64,000 nt of DNA from Blastococcus aggregatus (GTDB taxonomy: Bacteria > Actinomycetota > Actinomycetes > Mycobacteriales > Geodermatophilaceae). The notes beneath the pieces were generated by a model that saw nothing but the letters and a program-made list of their open reading frames with translations, did not search any database and was not told the origin of the DNA. The stretch is taken from positions 186,001-250,000 of the forward strand of contig NZ_OBQI01000006.1 of assembly GCF_900221005.1 (NCBI RefSeq). Reading direction: 5' to 3'. Made by a program: the position numbers and the translations under genes. Of this stretch, positions 1 to 8,117 are shown one piece after another; positions within the stretch are counted from its first letter, which is position 1, and each line of letters begins with the position of its first letter.

Positions 1-545
1 GCGGCGTCGGCATGAACGCCGTGCAGGGCGCTGCGGCGGCCGGCGCGAAGCGGGTCATCGTCATCGACCCGGTCGCGCAGAAGCGCGAGTGGGCGATGGA
101 GATGGGCGCCACCCACACCTACGCGAGCATCGAGGAGGCCACCCCTCAGATCAACGAGCTGACCTGGGGCCGGATGGCCGAGAAGGTGATCATCACCGTG
201 GGCGACATCCAGGGCGAGGACGTCGCCGCCGCCATGAGCATCACCGGCAAGGGCGGGCGTGCGGTCGTCACCGGCATGGGCAGCTTCGACAAGGTCGACG
301 TGAAGCTCAGCCTGTTCGACCTCACCCTCATGCAGAAGGACCTGCAGGGCGCCATCTTCGGTGGCCTCGCCCCGCGCAACGCCATCCCCGAGCTGCTCTC
401 GCTCTACCAGGCCGGGCAGCTCAAGCTCGAGGAGCTGGTGACCACGAGGTACAAGCTCGAGGACATCAACCAGGGCTACCAGGACATGCGCGACGGCAAG
501 AACATCCGCGGCATGATCGTCTACACGGACGCCGACCGGAACTGA
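1..545 (+). CDS. NDMA-dependent alcohol dehydrogenase, C-terminal part (5' end outside window)
   Basis: This is the distal part of a zinc-type medium-chain alcohol dehydrogenase. The reading frame is open from the window edge, so the start lies upstream. The first residues (GVGMNAVQGA) fit the end of the Rossmann glycine motif of the NAD domain, followed by the acidic strand end VIVIDP that would bind the nucleotide ribose. The remaining 177 residues run to a C-terminus typical of the actinobacterial alcohol dehydrogenases that use a tightly bound nicotinoprotein cofactor and N,N-dimethyl-4-nitrosoaniline as artificial acceptor. The N-terminal catalytic zinc ligands cannot be seen. Family assignment is good; the physiological alcohol is unknown. 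A strong hairpin follows the stop. Confidence 0.85.
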   Translation, partial: GVGMNAVQGAAAAGAKRVIVIDPVAQKREWAMEMGATHTYASIEEATPQINELTWGRMAEKVIITVGDIQGEDVAAAMSITGKGGRAVVTGMGSFDKVDVKLSLFDLTLMQKDLQGAIFGGLAPRNAIPELLSLYQAGQLKLEELVTTRYKLEDINQGYQDMRDGKNIRGMIVYTDADRN

Positions 546-588
546 GCAATCCGTCGTCCTCCGGACGACACCGCGGCCAGGAGCCGTA

Positions 589-628
589 CCCCCGAGGAGC
601 GGAGCGCGTCCGCACCGCTCCTCGGGGG
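589..628. terminator. Bidirectional terminator-like hairpin
   Basis: Perfect 14-bp inverted repeat, CCCCCGAGGAGCGG at 589-602 and its complement at 615-628, with a 12-nt loop. It sits between the convergent alcohol dehydrogenase and MoxR-VWA genes and has no clear T-run, as is common in actinobacteria. Confidence 0.75.
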
Positions 629-664
629 AGCCTCCGGCCCCCACTCGTCGGGCGCCGTGCAGAG

Positions 665-2548
665 CTACCCCAGCAGCCGGGTGAGGGCGGCCCCGAGGTC
701 GGTCAGCGACCGGACCGGCTCCATCCGCCCGCCGCCGCGCGCGGCCAGCAGGCGGGCCGCGTCGAGTGCCTCCTCGCTCGGCAGCGGGCACAGCACGTGC
801 AGCCGGTCGATGCCGGCCAGCGCCGTCTCGGCCGGCTCCCCCGCCGTCGACAGGCAGTCCGACAGCAGGACGACGACCCGCTCGTCGGCCGTCGCCGGCG
901 CCAGCTCCCGCCGCGCCCCGCGGAGCGCGACCGCGAGGTCGGTCTTGCCGTGCCCGCGGAGCCCCACCAGGTCGAGCACGACGTCCTCCGCGGCCCGGTG
1001 CCGGCCCAGCGGCTGCAGCACGGTCAGGTCGTCGGCGAAGGTCAGCACGCTGGTCTGCAGCCGCTCGTCGGCCGCCAGCACGACGCCGGCCGCCGCGACC
1101 GCCGCGATGGCGACCCCCAGCCCCTGCATCGACCCGGACCGGTCGACCACCAGGCAGACCGCCCGCCGGGAGCCGGTCCAGTTGCGGGTGACCAGGTCCT
1201 CGGCGGCCGGCGGCCAGATGCCCGACCAGCGGTCCAGCGTGCGGTCCAGGTCGAGGTCGCCCTCGGGACGACGGGTCGGCACCAGCCGCCGCGTGCCGCG
1301 CGCCCGGGTCGCGCCGACCCGGCCCACCTGCACGAACACCCGGGCCGCCAGCCGGCGCGCGGCCGAGCGCAGCTCGCGGTCGGTGGCGGTCGCCAGATCG
1401 GCCAGCAGGGCGGCCGCGGCGTCGGGATCGGCGCCCATCAGCCCCGCGAAGGCGTCCTCGTCCAGCTCGCCCACCTCGGGGCTGACCTCGGAGAAGGCCT
1501 GGTGCCGGAGCTGCATCTCCCGGCGGCCCGTCGACGACGGGCCGCGCCGGGAGGCGGCGTCGCGCTTCGGGATGCTCGGCTGCTCGGTGCCCGTCTCAGC
1601 CGACGGGCCCGGTGCTTTTCCCTGACCACCACCAGCGGGCTCGGGGGCGTCGCCCGGGGCGCCCTCCCCGGGCTCCGGCGGCGCCGAGCCCACCGGCCAC
1701 ACCTCGTCGAGGATCTCGTCCAGCACGGCCTCCGGGGTCCGCTCGACGCCCTCGGTCACCCGGATCCGGCCGGACAGCGCCGCGTGGGCGGCGTCCCGGG
1801 CCGTCTCGCGGCCGCCGGCCAGCTCCTCCCCGCGCATCCGGAGGAGGCCGTCGAGCAGCAGCACCAGGTCGATGGCGCCGCGCACGGACGAGCCGGTGCG
1901 CAGGTCGCGGTGCTCCCGGGTGGCCCGCACCAGGCTGACGGCGAGCGCGATCTGCGGCTCCCCCGCGCCGGTGACCCCGGCGACGATCGCCCGTTCGGCG
2001 TCCTCCGACTGGTAGCCGAGGACCACCCGGCACATGCGGTCGGCGATGGCCTGCCCCACCCGGGCGGTGCCGATCGCGTCGAAGGGGTTCATGGCCGCGA
2101 TCAGCCGGAAGCCCGACGTCGCGTGCACCGTGCCCAGCCGGGGGACGGCGATCTCGCCCTCGGTGAGCACCGTGATGAGGACGTTGAGCGTCTCCTCGGG
2201 GATCCGGTTGAGCTCCTCGAGGTACAGCAGGCCCGCGCCGCGCATCGCGGTGAGCAGCGGGCCGTCGGTGAAGTTCTCCGGCAGGTACCCCCCGGCCAGC
2301 ACGGCCGACGGGTCGTACTGACCGACCAGGCGCGCCGGGGTCAGCTCGGCGTTGCCCTCCACGAAGACGACGTCCTGACCGGTCTCGGCGGCCACCGAGC
2401 GCAGCAGCGTGGACTTGCCGGTGCCCGGGGGGCCCTCCAGCACGACGTGCCGGTGCGTGGCGAGCGCGACGGTGAGCACCTCGCGCTCACGGCCCAGCCC
2501 CACCACGGGGGCGGGCACCGTGGGAGCGGGAACGGGTTCGACGGACAT
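665..2548 (-). CDS. MoxR-type AAA ATPase fused to a VWA domain (magnesium-chelatase-like)
   Basis: A 627-residue cytoplasmic protein joining two partners that are usually separate. Residues about 15-220 form a MoxR/chelatase-I AAA+ domain, with Walker A GPPGTGKS near residue 40, Walker B LLYLEELNR and sensor-1 AAMNP. A Pro/Gly/Glu-rich linker (about 275-340) leads to a C-terminal von Willebrand A domain with the MIDAS motif DRSGSM near residue 460. The layout matches BchI/BchD-like chelatase fusions. In general such proteins remodel or load metal into a client; no porphyrin genes are nearby, so the client is unknown. It stands alone on the minus strand upstream of a terminator. The window also carries a split version of the same machine (coxD/coxE). 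Confidence 0.85.
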   Translation of the reverse strand: MSVEPVPAPTVPAPVVGLGREREVLTVALATHRHVVLEGPPGTGKSTLLRSVAAETGQDVVFVEGNAELTPARLVGQYDPSAVLAGGYLPENFTDGPLLTAMRGAGLLYLEELNRIPEETLNVLITVLTEGEIAVPRLGTVHATSGFRLIAAMNPFDAIGTARVGQAIADRMCRVVLGYQSEDAERAIVAGVTGAGEPQIALAVSLVRATREHRDLRTGSSVRGAIDLVLLLDGLLRMRGEELAGGRETARDAAHAALSGRIRVTEGVERTPEAVLDEILDEVWPVGSAPPEPGEGAPGDAPEPAGGGQGKAPGPSAETGTEQPSIPKRDAASRRGPSSTGRREMQLRHQAFSEVSPEVGELDEDAFAGLMGADPDAAAALLADLATATDRELRSAARRLAARVFVQVGRVGATRARGTRRLVPTRRPEGDLDLDRTLDRWSGIWPPAAEDLVTRNWTGSRRAVCLVVDRSGSMQGLGVAIAAVAAAGVVLAADERLQTSVLTFADDLTVLQPLGRHRAAEDVVLDLVGLRGHGKTDLAVALRGARRELAPATADERVVVLLSDCLSTAGEPAETALAGIDRLHVLCPLPSEEALDAARLLAARGGGRMEPVRSLTDLGAALTRLLG

Positions 2549-2637
2549 GACGCCTCTCGACGGGAGCCGCCCGGACGGGCGGGGGTGGACGACAGGACCG
2601 GCCGGGACCGCGGGCCCTGGCCGGTCCTTCGTGGGGA

Positions 2638-3309
2638 TCAGCCGCCGAGGATGCTCTCGAGGTCGGCGATGTCGTCGGGAGCCTCGATGTCCTGCTTCTC
2701 GCCGTGGTCGCGGAAGGTCAGCGTGCCCTCGGAGTCGCCGCCACCGCGCATCTCCAGCGGGTAGGCCGGGTCGTCGTCCTTGACGACGAGCGACTTGCCG
2801 TCCTCCTGCTCGACGATGACGACGTCGTCGCCGTCCAGCTCGTCCTTGCGGGTCTCGTCCTTGGCGTCGTCGGGCGAGCGCAGCTCGTCGGCGATCCCCT
2901 TCAGCGAGAAGTCCTCGAAGTCCGCCGAGGCGTCACCGGGGAGCTCGATCCACTTGCCCTCGATCTGGTCCGCCGCCTCGGCCGGGATGCCGAGCATCGA
3001 CACCAGGTCGGAGGTGCCGCGCAGGTAGGCGGTCCCGTCGACGCTGATGATCTCGATCTCCACGCCGTCCATCGTGATGGTGCCGGCGGCGTCGTCGCCC
3101 TCGAGGCGGAGGTCGATCTCGCCGGTCTCGCCGTCGTCGGTCATCTCGCCGCTGACGTGGACCGAACCGGCCTCCACGAGCGCGTCGGCGGCCAGCTCGG
3201 CCACCTCCGGGCCGGTCTTCCCCTCCAGGGGGCTGTCACCGCCGCACGCGGAGAGCAGGAGCGCGCCGGTGACCAGCACGGCGGGGGCGGTGAACGAACG
3301 GATGTGCAT
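2638..3309 (-). CDS. LppX/LprG-like lipoprotein
   Basis: A 223-residue secreted lipoprotein. The N-terminus has a basic start, a hydrophobic stretch and lipobox LSAC (Cys near residue 22), so it should be lipid-anchored outside the membrane. The body alternates short strands with Asp/Glu-rich turns and matches the LppX_LprAFG family, whose mycobacterial members bind lipids and help deliver them to the envelope. Motifs seen include DALVEAGSVHVSGEMTDDGE and LVVKDDDPAYPLEMRG. It lies 89 bp upstream of the MoxR-VWA gene on the same strand, but co-transcription is only possible, not shown. The ligand is unknown. Confidence 0.8.
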   Translation of the reverse strand: MHIRSFTAPAVLVTGALLLSACGGDSPLEGKTGPEVAELAADALVEAGSVHVSGEMTDDGETGEIDLRLEGDDAAGTITMDGVEIEIISVDGTAYLRGTSDLVSMLGIPAEAADQIEGKWIELPGDASADFEDFSLKGIADELRSPDDAKDETRKDELDGDDVVIVEQEDGKSLVVKDDDPAYPLEMRGGGDSEGTLTFRDHGEKQDIEAPDDIADLESILGG

Positions 3310-3382
3310 GGGACTCCTCGTCAGGGCGGACCCGGGGTGACCGGGGGCGCCCAGATCCTGCCAGGCAGGAGTGACGCAGCGC

Positions 3383-4049
3383 TCACCCCTGGCCCGCGAG
3401 GCGGCGGATGCGCGCCCGTTCGCGGTCGCCCAGGTTGGGATCGGCGAGCCGACGGGCCGCGGCCGCCGGCAGGACGGCGGTCAGGTCCAGCCCGGCCGCC
3501 CGGCGGAACGACCGGGCGAAGGTGCCCTGCGCGGCCCCCCACGACCGCTGCCTGCAGGCGCCCGCCCGGGACGCTGCCCACGCTCATCACCAGCCACGCG
3601 TCGGCGACGTCGGCTCCGGCCGGCCCCCGCGCCGCGTTGGTCCAGTCGATCACCACCGGACCGCCGGCCGCCAGGAGCACGTTCTCCGGGTGCAGGTCCA
3701 GGTGCAGCAGAGCCGTGCCGCCGAGGTCGCCCACGCCCGGGAGCCACTCCGGCGCCGGCACCTCGTGCACCGCCCGGTGCAGCCCGGCGAGCACCCGCGC
3801 CTGCGCGGCCAGGGTCCACGGTCGGCGGACCAGGGCAGCCGCCATCGTCGGGCCCTCGATCCGCTGCAGCACCAGGTCGGCGCCGTCGACGTCGAACACC
3901 TCGGGCACCGGCAGCCCGGCGGCCCGGGCATGCGCCATGACCCGCGCCTCCCGCTCGGCCGAGCGCTGCGGGTCCCGGTAGCGGCGCAGCACCCGGCCGC
4001 CGTCCAGGGCGAAGACGTCCGCGTCCCGCCCCACGCCCAGCAGCTGCAC
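3383..4049 (-). pseudogene. APH-family phosphotransferase with a frameshift in a C6 run
   Basis: An aminoglycoside phosphotransferase/kinase-like protein. The intact first part (about 170 residues) has the catalytic loop HLDLHPENVL and the metal-binding IDW motif, so the kinase core is recognisable. After LQAAVVG the frame changes at a run of six C on the plus strand (3535-3540). In the annotated frame the tail becomes Pro/Arg/Gly-rich nonsense that runs on to 3321. Removing one base restores a normal helical tail (AAQGTFARSFRRAAGLDLTA...) ending with TGA at 3383-3385. Either this is an assembly error in a homopolymer or a real loss-of-function mutation; the conserved downstream codons favour an error or a very recent event. 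The substrate is unknown. Confidence 0.75.
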
Positions 4050-4076
4050 GGGCGGGAGTGTGGCAGAGGGCCGGGT

Positions 4077-4652
4077 TCAGCGGGGGCGCGTCGGGCTCAC
4101 CGCCCGCCCGGCCGCGGCGGGATCGAGCGGCACGGCCGAGCGGAGGACGGCGGGGCCGAGCCGGAGGAGCCCGCCGGTCAGCGCCGCGCAGCGGATCCCG
4201 GCCCGGCCGCGCAGCCCGCGGTGCGCGCCCGGCGCGAGCACCGTGTCCAGCCACGCGCAGGGGTTGGCCGGGCGTCCGCCGCGCAGCCGCACCTCACCCA
4301 CCCCGCAGTCCAGCGAGAACTCCTGCCCCCGCAGGGCCTCGACCTCCGCCCCCCGCAGGACGACGGTGCGCCGCGCCAGCAGGGGGTCCAGCGGCCCGGC
4401 GGCCAGCTCCGCGGCGAGCGCCTCCACCGCCTCGGCGGCCAGCACGGTGACCTGCGCGTCGCGGTGCGCCGGACGGCCGGCGTACCGGTCGCCGACGACG
4501 CCGAACCCGGCGCGCACCTCCACCTCGGTGCGCCGGTCGCCGTCCTGCGCCGGAACGACGTCCCGCGGGCGGCCGTCGTAGCGGTGCCCGGGCGCGGCCA
4601 CCAGCCCGACGATCTCGACGTCGTACGCGTGCGGAAGGGCAGAGGCGGCCAT
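4077..4652 (-). CDS. MOSC domain-containing protein
   Basis: A 191-residue protein with a MOSC (molybdenum cofactor sulfurase C-terminal) fold. Visible family marks are GFGVVGDRYAG near residue 55, a beta-rich middle, and the NPCAWLD motif with its conserved cysteine near residue 130. MOSC proteins handle sulfur or bind Mo cofactor; a sulfur-carrier or Moco-dependent reductase role fits the molybdenum genes elsewhere in the window, but there is no direct link. The ATG at 4652 is chosen because the gene faces the M18 aminopeptidase across only 27 bp. On this strand GACACT lies 6 nt before the ATG, a plausible -10 box for leaderless mRNA. Confidence 0.8.
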   Translation of the reverse strand: MAASALPHAYDVEIVGLVAAPGHRYDGRPRDVVPAQDGDRRTEVEVRAGFGVVGDRYAGRPAHRDAQVTVLAAEAVEALAAELAAGPLDPLLARRTVVLRGAEVEALRGQEFSLDCGVGEVRLRGGRPANPCAWLDTVLAPGAHRGLRGRAGIRCAALTGGLLRLGPAVLRSAVPLDPAAAGRAVSPTRPR

Positions 4653-4679
4653 GTCCGCAGTGTCGGGCACGATGACGGC
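4653..4679. promoter_or_regulatory. 27-bp divergent start region (MOSC / M18 peptidase)
   Basis: Both genes start within 27 bp of each other. CACGAT precedes the plus-strand ATG by 6 nt and GACACT precedes the minus-strand ATG by 6 nt. Both fit a weak NANNNT -10 box at leaderless spacing, so the two promoters would overlap the opposite coding start. Confidence 0.35.
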
Positions 4680-5975
4680 ATGCCGACGCCGGACGCTGCT
4701 TCCCCCGACGAGCTCGCCCTGGGCGACGACCTGCGCGCGTTCGTCGACGCCTCCCCCTCGCCGTCGCACGCGGTGGCGGAGCTGGCCCGGCGGCTGACGG
4801 CGGCCGGCTTCACCGAGCTGGCCGAGGCCGACCGGTGGGAACTCGCAGCCGGGGGCAGCCACTTCGTCGTCCGCTCCGGCAGCCTGATCGCCTTCCGCGT
4901 GGGCACCGGCGCGCTCGGCGACACCGGCATGCGGCTCGTGGGCGCGCACACCGACTCCCCGACGTTCAAGGTCCGCCCGCACTCCGACGTCCGGCAGGCC
5001 GGGTACCGCCTGGTCGGCGTGGAGCCGTACGGCGGCGGGCTGTGGCACACCTGGCTGGACCGGGAGCTGACCGTGGCCGGCCGGGTCGCGCTCCGCGGCG
5101 GGGCGACGGCGCTGGTCCGGCTGCCCGGCGCGCCGCTGCGCTTCCCCTCGCTCGCCATCCACCTCGACCGCTCCGTCCGCGAGGGGCTGACCCTGGACCC
5201 GCAGCGGCACCTCGTCCCCGTGTGGGACGGCGACCTCGGCGAGGAGCCCGGGCTCCTCGAGGCCGTCGCCGCCGCAGCGGGCGCCGGCCTCGACGACGTC
5301 GTCGGGCACGACCTCGTGCTGGCCGACACCCAGCCCGCCGCGCGGGCCGGCGCCGACGGCACCTGGATCGCCGCCCCCCGCCTGGACAACCTGACCTCCT
5401 GCCATGCCGGGCTGCTCGCGCTGCTCGCCGCGCCGGCCGGGGAGCGCACCCAGGTGCTGGTGTGCAACGACCACGAGGAGATCGGCAGCGGCTCGATGTC
5501 CGGGGCGCGGGGCAGCTTCCTCGAGGACGTCGTCCGCCGGCTGGCCACGGGCACCGACCCGGGGGACGCCGAGGCGGTGCACCGGGCGATCGCGCGCTCC
5601 GTGCTGGTCTCGGCGGACATGGCGCACGGGGTGCACCCGACCCGGTCCGACCGCCACGAGCCGGCGCACCAGCCCCGGCTGGGCGGGGGCCCGGTGGTGA
5701 AGCTGAACGCCAACCAGGCCTACGCGACCGACGCGGCGACCGGCGGCTGGTTCCGCGAGCGGTGCGCCGAGGCCGGGGTGCCGTCGCAGTCGTTCGTGAT
5801 GCGCGCCGACCTGCCGTGCGGCAGCACGATCGGCCCGCTCACCGCGACCCGGCTGGGAATCGCCACGGTGGACGTCGGGATCGCGCAGCTGGCCATGCAC
5901 TCCTGCCGCGAGGTCGCCTCCGCGCTGGACGTGCCGCTGATGGTCGAGGCGCTGGCGGCCTGCTTCACCGACTGA
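4680..5975 (+). CDS. apeB: M18 family aminopeptidase
   Basis: A 431-residue cytosolic metallo-aminopeptidase of family M18 (aspartyl aminopeptidase-like), close to the normal family length. Metal- and active-site motifs are in order: GAHTDSPTFKVRP near residue 80, APRLDN near residue 234, CNDHEEIGS near residue 263 and the C-terminal AMHS near residue 405. These supply the His, Asp and Glu ligands of the two-metal site. The enzyme removes N-terminal, often acidic, residues from peptides. The ATG at 4680 gives the standard N-terminus (DDLRAFVDASPSPSHAV, typical of the family). It is transcribed divergently from the MOSC gene. No signal peptide is present. Confidence 0.9.
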   Translation: MPTPDAASPDELALGDDLRAFVDASPSPSHAVAELARRLTAAGFTELAEADRWELAAGGSHFVVRSGSLIAFRVGTGALGDTGMRLVGAHTDSPTFKVRPHSDVRQAGYRLVGVEPYGGGLWHTWLDRELTVAGRVALRGGATALVRLPGAPLRFPSLAIHLDRSVREGLTLDPQRHLVPVWDGDLGEEPGLLEAVAAAAGAGLDDVVGHDLVLADTQPAARAGADGTWIAAPRLDNLTSCHAGLLALLAAPAGERTQVLVCNDHEEIGSGSMSGARGSFLEDVVRRLATGTDPGDAEAVHRAIARSVLVSADMAHGVHPTRSDRHEPAHQPRLGGGPVVKLNANQAYATDAATGGWFRERCAEAGVPSQSFVMRADLPCGSTIGPLTATRLGIATVDVGIAQLAMHSCREVASALDVPLMVEALAACFTD

Positions 5976-6056
5976 GGGGAACGGCGACCGGCCGGGGCAT
6001 CGAAGGTCGCCCGGCCGGCCGCCGCCGTCTGGTTGCCCGGCTGTGCCGGGCTCAGA

Positions 6057-6935
6057 TCACCTGCGCCGGTCGTCGTCCCGGGCGCCGTCGACCTCGATCT
6101 CCTCCTTGCGCAGGTCGGCCGAGACCTGCTCCTGGTCGGTGACCGTCGTCTTGTCCAGGCGCACCCGCTCGACGGGCACGGCCTCCTTCTCCACGACCGC
6201 TCGCTCGGCGTGCAGGGTGACCTCGTGCTCCTCCTCGCTGATGGCGGGGCCGTCCATCGCGTTGCCGACGTTCGCGTCGGTGATGGGCTCGCGCTCGACG
6301 CGGACCTCCTCGCGCGTGACGGGGACGCTCTGGGTGACGTTCTCGCTGACCACGTACTTGCGCAGTCGCGCCCGCCCGGTCTCCTCCGAGGCGGTGCCGA
6401 CGGTCATCCGCTCCTCGGAGCGGGTCATGGCGTCGTCCGTCGTCGGGCCGGAGGTGTCGTGCCCGACCGTGCCGTGCCGGTTGGTGTCGGTGTCGGTCAT
6501 GCCCGTGCCGACGGTGCCGGTGCCGGCCACGTGCCGGCCGGAGGTGTCCTCCATCGCCATGCCGGTGGTCGACTCGGTGCCGGCGAGGTGCTCGCGGCCC
6601 GTGGTCTGCGTCCCGGTACCGCCCGCCCCCATGCCGTAGTAGCGGTAGAGCTCCTGCTCCTCCTGCGGCGACAGGTGGCCGTCGGTGTCGATCTTCGGGG
6701 CGTCCTTCACGCGGGCCTTGCTCACGGGTACGCGCAGGCCGTCGTCGGTGAGGTCGGCGTCCCGGATGGGGACGAAGGACTCCTTCGTGCCGAACATGCC
6801 GGTGCGGACGGTGACCCACTCGGGCTGCCCGGTCTCGTCGTCGAGGTAGACCTCTCCGGCGGAGCCGATCTTCTGGCCCGACTCGTCGTAGACGTCCTTG
6901 CCGATCACGCGGTCGAGGGTCTCGGTGCCGATCAT
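6057..6935 (-). CDS. PRC-barrel and DUF2382 stress-type protein
   Basis: A 292-residue acidic cytoplasmic protein. Residues about 5-85 form a PRC-barrel-like domain (GKDVYDESGQKIGSAGEVYL). A Gly/Thr/His-rich linker (about 105-175) follows. Residues about 180-285 are a DUF2382 (YsnF/AvaK) domain with repeated charged strands such as LRKYVVSENVTQSVPVTRE and the ERV-V pairs typical of the family. Homologues are general-stress proteins in many actinobacteria and cyanobacteria; their biochemical role is not established. It is a single gene with a long upstream region. I looked for a SigB-type promoter and found only a GTTT without a matching GGGTAT. Confidence 0.85.
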   Translation of the reverse strand: MIGTETLDRVIGKDVYDESGQKIGSAGEVYLDDETGQPEWVTVRTGMFGTKESFVPIRDADLTDDGLRVPVSKARVKDAPKIDTDGHLSPQEEQELYRYYGMGAGGTGTQTTGREHLAGTESTTGMAMEDTSGRHVAGTGTVGTGMTDTDTNRHGTVGHDTSGPTTDDAMTRSEERMTVGTASEETGRARLRKYVVSENVTQSVPVTREEVRVEREPITDANVGNAMDGPAISEEEHEVTLHAERAVVEKEAVPVERVRLDKTTVTDQEQVSADLRKEEIEVDGARDDDRRR

Positions 6936-7271
6936 CGTGGGTGTGCTCCCATCTGCTGCGGGTGTTCCCGGTCACATGTCTGGGTGACCGGGATCCGGCC
7001 GGCGAAACGATCCGGGCCGATCCGTTGGAGGGCCGCCGAGTTGCACCCCACCTGCGGTAGACGTGACGCGCGGTCACGATCGTCGGACGATCGGGACGTC
7101 CACCCTGCTCAGGAGCGAGCCTTCCGTCGCACTGGCGTGCCGGTTGCGAGACGCAACCGGACCCCTCGTTCAGCTACGCAGCGTCACGCTGACGCAGGTC
7201 GGGCGTGTCCGGATCGCCTCGGCCCGGCGCGTCGTCCCCCGGAGGCAGGACGGTCTGCCTAGCGTCGCCGG
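6936..7271. promoter_or_regulatory. Divergent intergenic region with several inverted repeats
   Basis: 336 bp between DUF2382 (minus) and DUF3097 (plus), with no convincing gene. It holds GTGAC-N5-GTCAC (7063-7077), CGATCGTC-N1-GACGATCG (7077-7093), a perfect CCGGTTGCG-AGA-CGCAACCGG hairpin (7140-7160) and GCGTCA-CGC-TGACGC (7181-7195). At 7260-7265 TAGCGT lies 6 nt before the GTG of DUF3097, a fitting -10 box for leaderless mRNA. Confidence 0.4.
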
Positions 7272-8081
7272 GTGCCTCCCCGTTCGCCGTACGACAACCT
7301 CGTCCACCCGCGCACGCAGAAGAAGCCCGTGCCCACCGTCGAGGCCGAGAAGGACCTCGTCGTCGAGGACCCCAGCTCGGGCTTCGTGGGCGCCGTCGTC
7401 CGGTGCGAGAAGGACGTCGTCCACCTCGAGGACCGCCACGGGCGCGTCCGCGGCTACCCGCTCGGCCCCGGCTTCTGGGTCGACGGGCGCCCGGTCGTCC
7501 TGGTGCGGCCGAAGCAGGCGGCACCGACCGCGCCCACCCGGAGCGCGTCGGGCTCCACCTACGTCGCCGGCGCACGCGCCCGGGTCGCCCGCCAGGGCCG
7601 CATCTACGTCGAGGGCAAGCACGACGCCGAGCTGGTCGAGAAGGTGTGGGGCCACGACCTGCGCATCGAGGGCGTCGTCGTCGAGCCCCTGCACGGCGTG
7701 GACGACCTGCCCGCGATCGTGAAGGAGTTCCGCCCCTCCCCCGACCGCCGCCTCGGCGTCCTGGTGGACCACCTGGTGAAGGGCTCGAAGGAGTCCCGGA
7801 TCGCCGAGCAGATCACCGGCGCGCACGCGCTCGTCGTCGGCCACCCGTTCATCGACATCTGGCAGGCCGTCAAGCCCTCCGTCGTCGGCATCAAGGCCTG
7901 GCCGACCGTACCGAAGGGCGAGGACTGGAAGACCGGCGTGTGCAGTCGCCTGGGCTGGGAGGACGACACCGGCTACGTCTGGGCGCAGCGCATCCTGGCC
8001 CGCGTGCGCACCTGGACCGACCTCGAGCCGCAGCTGATCGGCCGGGTCGAGGAACTGATCGACTTCGTCACGACCGACTGA
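7272..8081 (+). CDS. DUF3097 family protein
   Basis: A 269-residue protein of the actinobacterial DUF3097 family at usual length. The N-terminal third is a small beta domain (VVEDPSSGFVGAVV...). The centre, from about residue 110, reads IYVEGKHDAELVEKVWG, then VVEPLHGVDDLP and LGVLVDHLVKGSKES. This order (E in YVEGKxD, then an Asp-containing DH loop) resembles a TOPRIM-type nucleotidyl fold, as in primase/OLD-like proteins; that is my reading, and the function is not known. The GTG start at 7272 is preceded by TAGCGT at 7260-7265 with 6 nt spacing, so the message is probably leaderless. Confidence 0.85.
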   Translation: MPPRSPYDNLVHPRTQKKPVPTVEAEKDLVVEDPSSGFVGAVVRCEKDVVHLEDRHGRVRGYPLGPGFWVDGRPVVLVRPKQAAPTAPTRSASGSTYVAGARARVARQGRIYVEGKHDAELVEKVWGHDLRIEGVVVEPLHGVDDLPAIVKEFRPSPDRRLGVLVDHLVKGSKESRIAEQITGAHALVVGHPFIDIWQAVKPSVVGIKAWPTVPKGEDWKTGVCSRLGWEDDTGYVWAQRILARVRTWTDLEPQLIGRVEELIDFVTTD

Positions 8082-8117
8082 GACCCGTTCGAGACCTGGC
8101 GCAGGCAGTCTGCGCCC

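Noticed and set aside
89..2764. Very long Arg/Gly/His-rich open frames opposite real genes (also 53.8-55.6 kb, 55.0-57.9 kb and others)
   Set aside because: They are by-products of high GC: biased composition, no domains, and they overlap genes with clear motifs.
6950..7020. SigB promoter for the DUF2382 gene
   Set aside because: A GTTT is present on the minus strand, but at the right distance the sequence is GGTCAC, not GGGTAT.
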